Origin: Notamacropus eugenii | Taxonomy: Eukaryota; Chordata; Mammalia; Diprotodontia; Macropodidae | Direction: 5' to 3' | NCBI RefSeq assembly: GCF_028372415.1 | Contig: NC_092875.1 | Location: 147,220,856-147,284,855, forward strand | Length of the DNA stretch: 64,000 nucleotides | Shown here: piece after piece, positions 13,963-25,524 of the stretch | Position numbering within the stretch: position 1 is the stretch's first letter | Layout: the number at the start of each line of letters is the position of its first letter | The notes under the pieces: generated by a model | Database searches by the model: none | Seen by the model: the letters and a program-made list of their open reading frames with translations, nothing else | Told to the model about the DNA's origin: nothing | Position numbers and translations under genes: made by a program

Positions 13963-14117
13963 TCTCAATCTGAGCTGAGCTACTCATTTATCTGTTTCTC
14001 CACCAAGGAGAGTAGTAATGTCAGTTACTTGTAGAACCAGTTTTTGAGTCTGAAGCTGACTTTATCCAGAATTATGGAACACCAGCACTGGAAAGAATGA
14101 ACCTTAAGGAATCATCT

Positions 14118-14162
14118 CAGGGCTTCTTAAGCATTTTCCACTCAAAACCCCTTTCGCAGCAA
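14118..14162 (+). mobile_element. hAT-type DNA transposon end fragment
   Basis: Reads CTTCTTAAGCATTTTCCACTC then AAAACCCCTTTCGC, like the terminal part of the hAT-type element at 48053-48336. Only one end is present. Confidence 0.5.
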
Positions 14163-14164
14163 TA

Positions 14165-14390
14165 TATTGTGGCAGCTGTGTGGTGCTGCAGATAAGAGTG
14201 CTGGACTTGGAATGCAGAAAATCTGAGTTCAAATTTGGCCTGAAGGACTACGTAAGTCATTTAACGATGATCAGTTTCCTTATCAGTAAAATTAAGATAA
14301 TGATAGCTCCTAGGGTTGTTGTGACGATCAACACTTTGCAACCTTAAGGTACTATGTAAAGGCTAGCTATTATTATTCTAGAATTTATGT
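14165..14390 (+). mobile_element. Marsupial tRNA-type SINE, sense
   Basis: Head GGCAGCTGTGTGGTGCTGCA, box-B-like GAGTTCAAATTTGG, then core and tail ending GGCTAGCTATTATTATT. Confidence 0.88.
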
Positions 14391-14459
14391 GCAAGAAATG
14401 GAATGAAAGGCACTTGACATGTATGACTAGAAAAGGAAGTGAACTGACTGCATAGGGAG

Positions 14460-14705
14460 AATGAAAGGCAATAGATGAAGGCATAGAAGGATTTGGAATC
14501 AGAAGGCTGGGTTCAAATCATAACTTTCCCTGTGTTAACTTGAACAAATCACTTAACATCCCTGAGTCTCAGTTTTTCTCATCAGCAAAATGAGAGGGTT
14601 TGATTACATAACTTGTGAAGCCCTTCTGCTTGATGACCTTATACATCTAACTTGTAATTTATGATCCTTTCATCTTATATCTAAGATCTCTTCCAGTTCT
14701 TAATC
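14460..14705 (+). mobile_element. MIR SINE, sense
   Basis: Contains GGATTTGGAATCAGAAGGCTG, GGGTTCAAATCATAAC, CAAATCACTTAACATCCCTG and the 3' stretch ATCTCTTCCAGTTCTTAATC. Confidence 0.85.
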
Positions 14706-14734
14706 TTATTATCCCATTGGATAATTAAGTCGGC

Positions 14735-14940
14735 ACTGTCCCATGACATTTTTGTCTTACCTCTCACATTGTTTTATTAACATTACATGTATTAATTCCT
14801 TCTCTCAACTAGATTGCAAGGTTCTTGAGGGTAAGGACTATGCCATACTTCTTTGAACATCGCCCCCTAGCATAAGCATAGTGTCCTGCATTCAGAAGCA
14901 CTCAGAAGTATTTGTGAGCACTCAGAAAGTATTTGTGAAA
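14735..14940 (+). mobile_element. L2 LINE 3' end
   Basis: The typical L2 terminus: AACTAGATTGCAAGGTTCTTGAGGG then a TAAGGACTATGCC block and a degraded CCCTAGCATAAGCATAGTG end. An A-rich stretch follows. Confidence 0.75.
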
Positions 14941-15029
14941 CAGGTTTGACTTTATTTGAATTACAGACACATTGCAAAACACAAATGCCACCTGTAAAAT
15001 GTGGAGGTTGGATTCGCTGCCCTTAGTTT

Positions 15030-15210
15030 GATGGCTTAGGAAGAATACTGGGTTTGGAGTAAGAGTATGGGGAGCTGAACACAGTTCTGCAACTTACTAA
15101 CTTTACATCCTTGAGCAAATCATTTAGTATATCTGTGCTTCAGTTCGTTTGTCTGTAAAATGAAAGACTACATGGTTTCTAAAGTCCCTTCTGACTCCAA
15201 ACAGCTCCAG
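15030..15210 (+). mobile_element. MIR SINE, sense
   Basis: Reads TTGGAGTAAGAGTATGG, CAACTTACTAAC, TTGAGCAAATCATTTAG, TTTGTCTGTAAAATGAAAG and CCTTCTGACTCCAAAC, the MIR order. Confidence 0.8.
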
Positions 15211-15439
15211 ACAGGTACGGTAGGATATAGTAGGACAATATGTTATTGTCCTGGTGATACAAAAAGAACTACAGGAAAGTTTTCAGGCTGTTTGTAGGAC
15301 CTTGATTGAGGACTTTGAAGTATAGATGAGACTGTAGAAGATAAGACAAGAAGATAAGACAAGGAGATAAGTATTGAGGATTCCATTTTTATCAGTGGAG
15401 GGCAATATTCTCACCAGTGAAATCAAGGATTGTTCAAAG

Positions 15440-17080
15440 TATCCAAGTTATATACTTCTAAATGAGTGGAAGTTTTGCTTCCATTTTACAGTATTGGGAG
15501 AGTGAGATTAGTAAAAAAAAATGGCAGTTACTCAAATTCCCTCAAGCCCAGGCAGCTCACTAGCAGATTGAATCCTATGGAACCTCTCTTCCTCCTCAGG
15601 GTTCCAAATCAGAATAATTTTCATTCCAGTTTCAAGAAACACATGAGTTTTAATGCTGAACAGCTTAAGGTTCTGGTGTTCAGTCCTCCTCTGCCATGGA
15701 AGAAGCAGCCCCGCTGTCACTAGATTAGATAACTGAGACATATGATTATTTCTCTCTCGTATTAATAATAGCCATTTAGTAACTCCAATAGATTCCAGCT
15801 TTTCCCCCTGTTTGATTTCTTTGTCTAGTCTCTCCTGGACGAGGCTGATAGAAGATAGGATTAGCATTCTCCTCATTGTGGGTATTGTTATTCTATTCAA
15901 CAAGCTCAGGATTGGATAGGGGATATAGGTTCTTTCTCTAGATTGCCCAAGGTTGGGGGTGATCTAGGTATAGGAATAGTCTCTTTGGCCCAGAATGACA
16001 TGAAGTCACTCTCAGCCCCTCATTGGAGTGAGCTCACTTCTCTTTGTAAAGTTCACCTCTCATTAATTATTAACTGATTAGAATTGACTGCAACTCTCAG
16101 GAACACTCCTCTTCCAAAGCATATATCAATGGTGAGTCCACCACCATGATTGTCTTTGGTCTAAAAGAAAGATGACCAAATGACTATCCTTTTATTAATA
16201 AGTGTATTGGCATTATTAATAAAATGATTAAATTACCCAGAAATTATGTCTCTCAAACCTTTTAGATGCCACACAACTAGCCAGAATATTTTCCTCCTTA
16301 TGTTTTATCACTTAAGATGTGCACAAGAAAGTAGGAAGCCTGTTGTTTCTAGCTGACTCTTCCAAGTTGATGTACCTTCCTTGACCTCTTTTTGGCTTTC
16401 TCTGCTATCAAGGAGGAGGCAGCAGGGGACTATTCCAGCACTGGAAATTGGTATTACTGCATATTTTTAGCATCACTTATAACATTTTCAAATTACTTTT
16501 GTTACCCTGCCCAAGATCCCTCCCGTCCAACCTCCATCCTTGACAAGGGACTGTGGGTTTGTGGGAATTGTGTTTGATTTCACCTCAAAAGCTGGTTCAA
16601 ACCCATCCTTGAGTAAAACTCAAGGCTGATCTAAAACAGAACTCAGTTATGGCTCCTGTCTACGTTCTCCCCAAATGTGAGCAATAAGATGCCTTCACAC
16701 AATGTATTCAGTGTGTAATAAGAGTATCAAGAGAGAGAATCCTAGATCCCATCCAAGAGAAAATTCTCCAGTCTCTAGTGTAGTAGACTGGGGAGAGGGA
16801 CATGTTGGAGACTGCCACCTGTCTTCTTTCGGGCACTTCTATCTTCCCAGATCCTTTTCCTTCAGCACTTGAAGTGGAGTTGCCCTTGTCCTCCATCTTC
16901 TTTCTTGAAACTGGAAACCAGAAGTACCCAAAGAGACTTAAAACTAATTCAAAGAACACTTGATAAGAACTGAAGAGGTCTCCTCTCTCCTCTCACCAAC
17001 CCCATCTTTCCTCTGATACTGGCTCAGAAATTAATCTACATCAACACCAATGGACTTTGGGAGTAGACTTACATTTAGTT
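15440..17080. other. Unassigned block, possibly an old insertion
   Basis: This 1.6 kb lacks the recognisable repeats that surround it. It has two longer minus-strand open frames (15532-15903 and 16708-16959), neither resembling a protein I know. An AT-rich patch with repeated TTATTAATAA words lies at 16190-16230. It could be the body of the L1 whose 5' end sits at 17085-17266, an LTR-type fossil, or plain intergenic DNA. I cannot choose. Confidence 0.3.
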
Positions 17081-17084
17081 TTAT

Positions 17085-17266
17085 TTTTAAAATAAAATCT
17101 CTCTTTCCCTGTTCTGGTCTGGAATGGAAAAATGACTCATGATTTTTTCTCGGATTTCCCAGTCAGGACTCAATCTGATATATTTTCTAGATCTTTGTGG
17201 CGTAGTTGTGGGGGAGAGTTTGACTGTACTGCTTCCTGCTACTCCACCATCTTGGCTGGTCTTCTG
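17085..17266 (-). mobile_element. L1 LINE 5' end, antisense
   Basis: On the minus strand it starts GACCAGCCAAGATGGTGGAG, continues TAGCAGGAAGCAGTAC, and then ACTCTCCCCCACAACTACG. That is the typical start of a marsupial L1 5' UTR. L1 copies usually lose this end, so its presence is notable. The body would extend leftwards but I cannot recognise it there. Confidence 0.6.
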
Positions 17267-17320
17267 TTCTAAGATTTTTATCTGACAGTCAGTAGCCCAG
17301 TTTGGTTTTACAGAACAGAA

Positions 17321-17947
17321 GTTACCAAACTTATTTGGCCAGCTGTTCCCTTTTACAAAAATTACTCAGTGCCCCCTCCCCCAGAAATCTGCTTTCTTTA
17401 ACCCTTTAATGGTTTTTTTTTTGAAAAGCACATCATTTCAAAAATATACAACCTTTTTTTGAAATGACACATCTTAAATTTAATGATTTATTGTAAATTT
17501 GTGGGGTTTTTTCCTGAATTGCAATTTTGATGATGCAGTTTGTGTCATGTAACCACATAGTATGGTATTATAAACAAGTCATTACACTCACATATTTCTG
17601 CTGATGCATCTGGATTTCCGACAATGTGTGACATGCTCGCCTGCCAACACTTGTTTGTTAAGATCTATTGGAGGACTTGACCACTGATCCATTATGACTT
17701 GCATTCTGTGTGTTTATTTGGAAAATAATGTAATCATTACAACTTTAATTCTGTTACACAATGGAGGAAACATGTATCAACAACTTTTCAAAATTTTCTT
17801 TCTCTTCTCTTTTTTCCTTATGCTTCCACTCATTGCCCCCTTACTTTTATTCAATACCCCCCAATTGTACCCAAAGCTACTTTGGTTCCCCCCCCCAGAT
17901 TTTTCCATTGCCTCCCCCAGGGGATAGTATCACCCAATTTGGGAACC
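17321..17947. mobile_element. Non-autonomous DNA transposon candidate (about 630 bp)
   Basis: The ends are imperfect inverted repeats: GTTACCAAACTT at the left, and GGTTCCCAAATT as the reverse complement of the right end. The interior begins with a block containing CAGTGCCCCC and ends with CCATTGCCTCCCCCAGGGGA, so C-rich blocks lie near both ends. No coding capacity was seen. I believe the sequence resembles a widespread marsupial MITE. No clear target duplication is visible, so family is uncertain. Confidence 0.55.
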
Positions 17948-17994
17948 TATGAGGGAAAAAAGTCAACAGCAAAGACTGAACCACAAAATCAGAT

Positions 17995-18600
17995 TGTCTC
18001 ATTATTGGAAGGATTCTCTGAAGCCATTTAGTCCAGCCTATTCCTAAGCAAGCATGTCTTCTATAATAGCTCCAGCATCTAGCCTCTATTTAAAGAAGTA
18101 TAGTGTATAGTGCTGTTTCTGGCACCAGATGAACTAAGTCCTACCTGACCTTGTGTAAGTCTCATTTTCTCATCTGTATAATGAAGAGATTACATTCAGG
18201 GAGATTTGAGACCTCTTCCAACTCTACATCTATGAGTTCTAACTTGAAGAACTCTGGTGATCTCACTTCCTCCCAAGGTAGCACTTTGACATAGCTCTAA
18301 ATGTTAGCAAGTTTGTTTCTATGTCAAGGCAAAAATGTGTCTCCTACAGCTTCTACCTTTTCTTTCTAGTTCTGTCCCCTGGGTTCAAATAGAACAATAT
18401 CTCCCTTCTATGTAACTGGTCTTCAAAATACTCCAAGACTGGTATCTGGTTATACTTCTCCCTGACTTCTCTTTCTCCAAGTTAAATATCCCTTTAACAT
18501 CACCTTTGTAGGTCAGTAGCATCACCCTTCTGGTCACCCCTCTGGTTGTGCTACATTTGCACAATCAGTATGGCCCAGCCAAATTGTGCAGGAACTTTGA
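17995..18600 (-). mobile_element. L3/CR1 LINE 3' part, antisense, split by a MIR
   Basis: The plus strand shows CATTTAGTCCAGCCTATTCC, TCTAGCCTCTATTTAAAG, then after a MIR insert ACTTCCTCCCAAGGTAGCAC, AGCTCTAAATGTTAGCAAG and CCTAGTTCTGTCCCC-like sequence. This is the L3/CR1 order in reverse complement. Confidence 0.75.
18100..18242 (+). mobile_element. MIR SINE nested in L3/CR1
   Basis: Short sense MIR with CTCATTTTCTCATCTGTATAAT and GAGACCTCTTCCAACTCTAC, between the two halves of the L3/CR1 element. Exact ends are unclear. Confidence 0.7.
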
Positions 18601-18699
18601 ATTCCAGGCTAATGAACTGAAATTTATCCTGTATGCAACTGGAAACTAGTGATGTTTTTTAAGTAGTGCATTGGCAAAGCATTTTAGGAAGAAAAACAG

Positions 18700-19090
18700 G
18701 AGTGACAATGAAACACCGGATTTGGTGTCAGAGACTTGGATTTGAATCTTGGCACTGCTACTCTAGGGACTGCTAGGTGATACAGTGCATAGAGCTCTGG
18801 GCCTGGAATCAGGAAGACTCATCTCTCTGAGTTCAAATCTGAACTCAGATAAATACTCGCTATGTGACTCTGGGCAAATCACTTAACCCTACTTACCTCA
18901 GTTTCCTCATCTGTAAAATGAGCTGGAAAAGTGAACCACTCCAGTGTCTTTGCCAATAAAACCTTAAATGGGGTCATGAAGAGTCAGATATGACTGAACG
19001 CAAGAACAACTCTACTGCCATAAAAACATTGTACATACCTCCTAGATTACCTTTGACAAGTCCTACCAGTTCTGAATCTAAGCTCTGTAA
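18700..19090 (+). mobile_element. MIR SINE split by a younger SINE
   Basis: The left part reads GGATTTGGTGTCAGAGACTTGG..GGCACTGCTACTC. The right part resumes after 19012 with ACATACCTCCTAG and CAGTTCTGAATC. The middle is the SINE at 18773-19012; a short ACTCTA repeat lies at both joins. Confidence 0.7.
18773..19012 (+). mobile_element. Marsupial tRNA-type SINE, full length, sense
   Basis: The clearest sense copy in the window: tRNA-like head CTAGGTGATACAGTGCATAG, GAGTTCAAATCTG box B, TATGTGACTCTGGGCAAATC core, CTCATCTGTAAAATGAGCTGG, and the tail GGGGTCATGAAGAGTCAGA ending in an A/C-rich run. Confidence 0.92.
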
Positions 19091-19737
19091 GTTAGTCCTA
19101 TTACTTTGACTATCCTATAAAACAAAATGATACATCCTAATCTATTACGAATGTTCTGATTTAAGAAAATGTGGAATTGGTAAGTGATATTCTCCCTCGT
19201 CTCTGCTGGGATAGGGGACTCCTGGAGTGTAATCTTGTATATATTATCAGATTCAGTGTTCAGTCACTGTCTTGGAGGGTGTTGCTTGCTGCATAAATTA
19301 TTTTGTTATAAAGGAAAGTTCTATTTAGAGGGGAATGAGGGAAGGACATTTCCAGAATGACTATAATGTAGAAGGCAAAGGCATGAAAAACAAAACATAA
19401 AAACAAAACACAATAAAAGGCAAAAAAAAAAAAAAAGGTGACATTGTTTGATTGGGGCAGCAAGGGAGGGAAGAGAAGACAATGAACTGTTCCCACAGCT
19501 GCACTTTTAAGTGTGTTCTGTAGCTCACTAATGTAACTGGTGTCCTATGTAAATATGCCTGATTCAGTGAGGTTCATTGTAGATGAGAGAAGAGGTCTGA
19601 AGCACCTTGGCAGAAAGTGTTCATGGAAGAAATATTTACATTAGCCCATATGGTCAACAGTGGGGAAAGTGTAATTTTTTTTCTAAACTCAGTCGCCAAA
19701 AGTCTACAAAAGAACATGTGTTGCTAGCTACTTGATT

Positions 19738-20055
19738 GGTAAGGCACTCTGGTGCAGTGGAAAATGTGCTGGATTTGGAGTCAGGGACCTGGGTTTACAT
19801 TGTGGCTCTTCCTTACTACATGCATGACCTCAAAGAAGTCACTTAACCTCCCTGGGTTTCAGTTCCCTAATCTGCAAGATGAGGGAGTTACATTAAAGGT
19901 CCTCAAAGACCCCTTCCAGTTCTAAATCCATGATCCTATGAGCGTAGGCAAGTTATTTCCCTTTCTCTGGGCCTCAGTTTCTTTATTTGTAAAATGAGAG
20001 CAGTTGAACTAGAGGCCCTTAGTGGTCCCTCACAGCTTGAAGTCTTTGATTCAGA
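19738..20055 (+). mobile_element. Two MIR SINEs in tandem, sense
   Basis: A full MIR (about 19738-19935: GTGCTGGATTTGGAGTCAGG, CAGTTCTAAATCCATGATCC) is followed directly by the 3' half of a second one (about 19936-20055: GGGCCTCAGTTTCTTTATTTG). Confidence 0.85.
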
Positions 20056-20654
20056 GGTCATGGATTGTCACATAGTATGAGAAGGAGCTTTGGTGAGTCC
20101 CTGGTTTTAGAATATGTTCTAACTTTCCCCAGGCTTATCAGGTACATTGGCTGAAGGCACAGGTGCAGAGCCTTGTATTCTGAAACTGCTCACTTTGTTT
20201 GCCATTCAGCCTCTCTCTTGACATATAATATCTTGTTATCCGTGATGCTTGGGCAAAAATGCTAAAGCTGATGAGATTTGTCCTTGACATTCAGATGAAT
20301 ATATGTGAGTTGACACAGAACGGAATTAATGGAAGTCTGGGTTACTCTACCCTCTTCCCGCCTGTCCTCTTTCAATAGGAAAACTGAGACAGCTGGTAAG
20401 ACTGCAACTGAACGTCATATTGTTCCCATGATCCTCAAGCTTGGCTTTCCTAGTCCTCTACAAGCTGGCACCATGCTAACTTTCTAGATTTTTCTCCTAG
20501 TACTCCCCAGGTTCTAGTTAGTCTCAGTGTTGGAAAAGCCTTCAGAGGCCATCAAGTTCAATCCATACTTAAACATACTCCTCTTTATTTTCTTTTAAAA
20601 AGTTTCTCTGTGAGAAAAAATTTCATCTTCAATACCAACATTTTCTAGGGACAA

Positions 20655-20880
20655 AATCAGAGTGAATTGTAGAGAGTAGGCCTTGAAGTTAGAAAGACCT
20701 GAGTTCAAGACCAGACTTTGATCCATGCTGGCTTTGAGATTCAGACCAAATCACTTACCTTCTCAAGGCCCACCAGGGCAACGCTCTAAGAAAATTAGAT
20801 GCAAATTAATTGTTGATCTGCATTGCTAGAGGGAGTTTCCTCACTGGGAGTTCCTATACCAAGGAAATCATAAGTTTAAT
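20655..20880 (+). mobile_element. Marsupial tRNA-type SINE, second subfamily
   Basis: Head and box B (AGACCTGAGTTCAAGACC) resemble the first subfamily, but the tail is different: TTGATCTGCATTGCTAGAGGG, AGTTTCCTCACTGGGAGTTCC. The same tail occurs at 31400-31620 and, in reverse, at 30750-30955. Confidence 0.8.
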
Positions 20881-20934
20881 CCAGAAAATTCTGCCAGAGA
20901 GGTGTTGTGACTGTAAATCTCCATTAGATTACTT

Positions 20935-21245
20935 TGTACCAGGCATTGTGCTAAGCACATGGGATACAAAGAAAGACAAAAGACATTCCTTACTTTCAAG
21001 GAGCTCGTAGTCTAATGGGGAAGACAACATGCAAACAACTATGTGCAAATTAGATACAGGATAAGTAAGAAATAACCAATAAAAGGAAATTCTAGAATTA
21101 AAAGGGACTAGGAAAGGTTTCCTGTGGGAGAGAGAATTGTAAATGGGATTTGAAGGAAGTTGAGGAAGCCTGGAGGAGATGGAGAGGAAGAGTATTCTAT
21201 GCATGAGGGACTAAAGGGCCCTAAAGAGACATACAGAGGATGCAA
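20935..21245 (-). mobile_element. L2 LINE 3' end, antisense
   Basis: The plus strand is the reverse complement of the L2 terminus: AGGCATTGTGCTAAGCACATG, TTCAAGGAGCTCGTAGTCTAATGG, AACATGCAAACAACTATGTG, then GGGATTTGAAGGAAGTTGAGG. It matches 56920-57350. Confidence 0.85.
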
Positions 21246-21249
21246 ATAG

Positions 21250-21800
21250 GCTGAAGCATATTCACAAGGACCAGCTACACTCATGACTCAGAGTAAAGGA
21301 AATTGCCTAATTGGACAACTCTCTGCACTGAGTTGTCCTGTCTCTCTGTATTTCCTCACTTTTATTCATGCCCACCTCTATGACCATTGAAATCTGTAAC
21401 ATCAAGGACCTCTACATACACAGGAGGACCTGCTGTACAGGTTCTTAGATGTGCTTTTCTAAAAGGAAAGGCAACTTTTCAGGGGTCAACAATCTACTTT
21501 ATTTAAGCACGTATATCATTAACTTAGTTCAGGGGAAAAAGATAGCACCCTGAACTTCAGAGAAAATACAAATGAAGAAATAAAGACCAACAGACAGGGC
21601 TTCCAACTGTCTGACCATAAGCAATACATATGTCACAGATCAACAGACAGATCCAACTGTCTGATCATTACATATATACATAGTTACCAGAGAGACAAGC
21701 ACCAACATCTGGGTTTTCAAAAGAGGGGGATCCTTAGTGGCTACCAGAGTCTCATCTGGCCAAACAAACACTTTCAATGAGTAAGCCCCAAAGTAAAACC
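21250..21800. other. Intergenic sequence, nothing recognised
   Basis: Ordinary AT-rich sequence. No repeat or coding signature that I can support. Confidence 0.5.
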
Positions 21801-21811
21801 TCACCTCAGAG

Positions 21812-21812
<1 letters not shown>

Positions 21813-21877
<65 letters not shown>

Positions 21878-21886
21878 ATATATATG
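21813..21886. repeat. TG dinucleotide microsatellite
   Basis: A long TG run bounded by TA dinucleotides on both sides. It accounts for the poly-(Thr-His) frame on the minus strand. Confidence 0.97.
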
Positions 21887-22569
21887 CACTTTTCAGAGCC
21901 AGAGGGCATCATGACCCTTGAGACCCAATGCATCATTAAAAGGTGAGGGTCATCCAACAAAACAAATCTCACCTAATCAAACTTCCCTTAATGAGTGGGG
22001 AAGAGTTTTAACTCTCATGAACATAATTAACTTTAAAAAATCCTATTTATCACTTAAAAGCTCTCCCTGAATCTCTCCCTACTACTAATGACTTTCACCT
22101 TTGGATTCCACATAGCAAATGCACTCACCGTATGCTTTGTATATCATAACTATCTGTTTTGGTGGGTTTTGGCCATACTTGAATCCAAGCTCTATGTGGG
22201 GAAAGATATCATTTTAAACTTTACATCTCTTTCAGCACCTAACATCACTTGCAACACAGTAAAAATAAATACATTGTTTGTTTTTCCTAAAGAGGAAGGC
22301 AAATGCCATAGGCTCACGGTAAGTGGCACAATTCCGCTCTAGCAGTCAGTCTTGTTTCATCACTCTATGTGACTGAATCTGTCCTTTGATTTTTTCCCTT
22401 GACTCCACCCAACAAAATTCATTTTTAAACATTTTTTACCATTCCCTCTTCTTCCCTTCCATTCTAATTACCTGCTTACCCTATCAGCTTGGGAAGCTTA
22501 GGCTTCCCAAAATGGTGGTCCATTCTAGGTTCCTAACACTCAGACAGTAAATGACCTGAAATTCTAGAC

Positions 22570-22735
22570 CAGTGGTGTCAGATTCAAATATAGATGGAGG
22601 CCATTAAGCCGTACATAATGGTGACTTAGAAAACCAAATATTAACATTATCTATGTTCTATTGTATTTTTATTTACTTTGTTAAATATTTCCTAATGACA
22701 TTTTAATTTGCCCCCCCCAAGTATTACAAGCTGCA
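22570..22735 (+). mobile_element. hAT-type DNA transposon fragment
   Basis: Starts CAGTGGTGTCAGATTCAAAT, continues ACTTAGAAAACCAAATATTAACATT and TTAAATATTTCCTAATGACA. I recall this as a common marsupial non-autonomous hAT. The far end is degraded. Confidence 0.6.
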
Positions 22736-22741
22736 CTTTTA

Positions 22742-23000
22742 TGATAACATAGCTAATTTATATAATGTCTACTGTGTGATAGACATTGTACTAAGTGCTT
22801 TATAAATATTATCTCATTTAATCTTCACAACAATCCTAAGAGGGTAAGCACTATTATAATTATTTCCATCTTACAGTTAAGGAAACTCAGGCTAATGGTG
22901 GTTAAAAGATTTACCCAAGGTCATACAGCTAGGAAGCATCTAAGGCTGGATTTGAACCTGTTTTCCAGATTCCTGCACCACCTATCTGTTCTTCTGTGGT
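22742..23000 (-). mobile_element. MIR-family SINE, antisense
   Basis: Plus strand: TACTAAGTGCTTTATAAATATTATC, AATCTTCACAACAATCC, TCTTACAGTTAAGGAAACTC, GTCATACAGCTAGGAAGC, GGATTTGAACCTG, in the antisense MIR order. Confidence 0.88.
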
Positions 23001-24600
23001 GCAGGAACCAGCTAGTAAATGTTTAAGTATCAATTCTCAAGGAAAAAAGTACCTATACAGGCACAAGTTTAATGTGCATTACGAAGTTTTCTCTCTCACT
23101 TTCTTAAGTCTAGATAGTCAACAAAACAATAAACCAAGCCCTCCTTTGTAGTGTTTGCCTATTTCTGAGATGTCAATGCTGATGCCGAAAATTTAACAAT
23201 AGGTTTAGGAGCCTAAACAAGCCAGTTCAGCATACTCCTGTGTGATTGGCACTTGGCATTTGACCACTTTTCTCATCTACCCACTCCTGGTAAAGTGTAA
23301 CTATCTAAGGCCTTCTATAGACCAGGCCTGCTGGAAATATTACCTTCTAAGTCATTTTGCAGAACAAATTTTGATCAGATGAGTTATTATACATGTAAAC
23401 ACTTAAAGCACAAAATAAATGCTTTTATTAGAAAAACATAAAAATCTTCTGGCAAAATTCATTGGTGAAAGACTAATCCAAGCCAGGTATTTGCTAGACA
23501 TCTTTACGTGTGAACCTTTCAAACCTCCTTCTCAAGTTATGAATATTTAAACACTTGGGAGTTCTGATTCTGTGGAAGACTTGAGGGTAACCACTGACTT
23601 TTTTGATGGCCCCTGAGTATTTAAAGTCTCTTTATTCAAAATCATAACATTCTATGTACTTTCACCGTGGGTAGTCTTCCATTTCCTGCTGATTTTTTTC
23701 CTTTTTATTAAATTACATGAAGTCACATAATCCTCCTACATACACCTTCCCCATGCCCTGTGGGTAGAGCTTCTTAAATTGGTGTCCTCTGAACAGACTC
23801 TGCATTGTAAGGACATTCCTCAGAAAATAGTGAACCACAGAGATTTGTGTTTGAAAATGGTCAAGATGGAAGAGATTGTGGGCCAGTTCAGATGGTACAT
23901 TGCAGTCTGTGTGTCTCTTTCAAGGCACAAAGAGCAGCCTGTTTTGTGATAAGAGAAAGCCAAAGTAAGTAGCCTTTTTTGGAATTGCATTTTGATATAA
24001 TTTGGTTTATTACATGCATTCAGTTTCCCTCCTCCCCACGTCTTCACTCACCAAGCAGCAACTGTACCATCGTTTCATGTTCCTCTTTCTTCCACTGTTG
24101 AATTATGTGAAAACTCTACTGATATAAAAACCAGCTCACTGGTGGGGAAGAAAGAAAAATGTGGACAATGAAAATTTCTAGGTTGTCACAAAGACACTTT
24201 CCTCACACCAAAGCTGTTAACAAGTATTAAAACTGACCAGCATCTTGGCTATCCTACACTGCTGCTGAACACTTTTGGATAGAGATGTTAACAGGGTGGA
24301 AAGTGATACTAGATGGGAGAAAGAAATGGAAAAGAAGGACACCTTGCTCTTAGAAGCAAAGAAGTAGCTGGATTTATCAGTCAAGAAAAGTCACTGAGTT
24401 AGCAGTTAGTGGTACTGACTCAATCAGTATTAAAGCTTAAAAGACATCTATGAATAGCTAGTGTTATAATCTTCAGGATTAAAATGTCACTTAAAATCCA
24501 GTTCTGTCCCAAGAGGGCAGGGAGTTTGTTTGTTTGTTTTTTCAGATCAACCATGTTTCCTTTTCCTTCTAACCTGGACCATTAGTTCCCATTTTTCTGA
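23001..24600. other. Intergenic sequence, nothing recognised
   Basis: About 1.6 kb of AT-rich sequence without a repeat, RNA gene or reading frame that I can support. Confidence 0.5.
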
Positions 24601-24619
24601 ACTCTTTAACTTCTCTAAT

Positions 24620-24695
24620 TGCCCCATATGGGGTCACAACTCACAGTTTAAGAAGTGCTGAAGGAGTCACAGAGAAAAAAGTTTAAGAAACCCTG
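24620..24695. mobile_element. hAT-type DNA transposon end fragment
   Basis: Reads GGGGTCACAACTCACAG near one side and AAAAAAGTTTAAGAAACCCTG at the other, the GTTTAAGAA..CCTG end typical of the element at 48053-48336. Confidence 0.5.
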
Positions 24696-24707
24696 GATAG
24701 GAGATCC

Positions 24708-25330
24708 AATTATCAAAGTTGCAGATGACATGAAGGGATGGGGGGGGGGGGGAGGGAGAGAAGAGAAGGACAAATAAAACTGATACAGACTTAAGTTTCA
24801 TGAACATCATGTTTTCAGATAGCAACCAGAATGAAATTTAACAGGGAAAAGGTAAAAAAATGTCCTCTGTGGAGGTTCAAAATATCAATTGTGGATGGAG
24901 GAAGGGGTATTTAGAAAAATGGTTTGGGTAGTAGATCATTTGAAAACTATTTGGTATTTTATTTGACCATAAGCTGAAAGTGAATCATTGGTATGATGTC
25001 TCTGCTAAAAAAGCTAAGGAAACCTCTAGCTAGAATGATGTAAATACAAAGTCCAGATCACAGGAAATAATGGTCACATGGGATTGCACTGCTGGTCAGA
25101 CTACTTTGGGAATATTATGTTCATTTCTGAACACCACATTTTAAGGCCAGAAGGTTCCAGCACAGATGGACATTCAAGAGGGAGGGGGGAGACGATGAGG
25201 ATGATTCAGGTTTCAGAAATCATGTCATACAAAGGAGAGAAGAGGGAACTATATCTGTCAAACATTGAAAAAAGAAGAGGGAAGAAATCATACACTCTAG
25301 CTCTTCAAAGGATTCATGATCTCATCATTG
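24708..25330 (+). mobile_element. L3/CR1 LINE, sense
   Basis: Contains AAAGTTGCAGATGACATGAAG, AAAAAAGCTAAGGAAACC, TTTGGGAATATTATGTTCATTTCTGAACACCACATTTTAA (positions about 25105-25144) and AGGAGAGAAGAGGGAAC, the order of an L3/CR1 3' region. A G run lies at 24740-24752. Confidence 0.75.
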
Positions 25331-25441
25331 TGGTCATAGCCTACATTGTTAGAAATTGTGACCCATCCAAGCCTAGGCAGAATCACAAAATCTCAGAGCT
25401 GGAAGAGACCTGAGAGCCTATCTTATATGGTCTGCACTTGA

Positions 25442-25443
25442 AG

Positions 25444-25521
<78 letters not shown>
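25442..25521. repeat. AG dinucleotide microsatellite
   Basis: About 80 bases of nearly pure AG with one AAAG break near 25460. Confidence 0.97.

Positions 25522-25524
<3 letters not shown>

Noticed and set aside
15532-15903. 123-codon minus-strand frame as a gene
   Set aside because: No known domain, no splice or promoter context that supports it, and no neighbouring coding signal. Kept only as part of an unexplained block.
25442-25521. AG and CT tracts (25442-25521, 43711-43779) as regulatory GAGA sites
   Set aside because: They are plain microsatellites, common in this genome type, with no nearby promoter.
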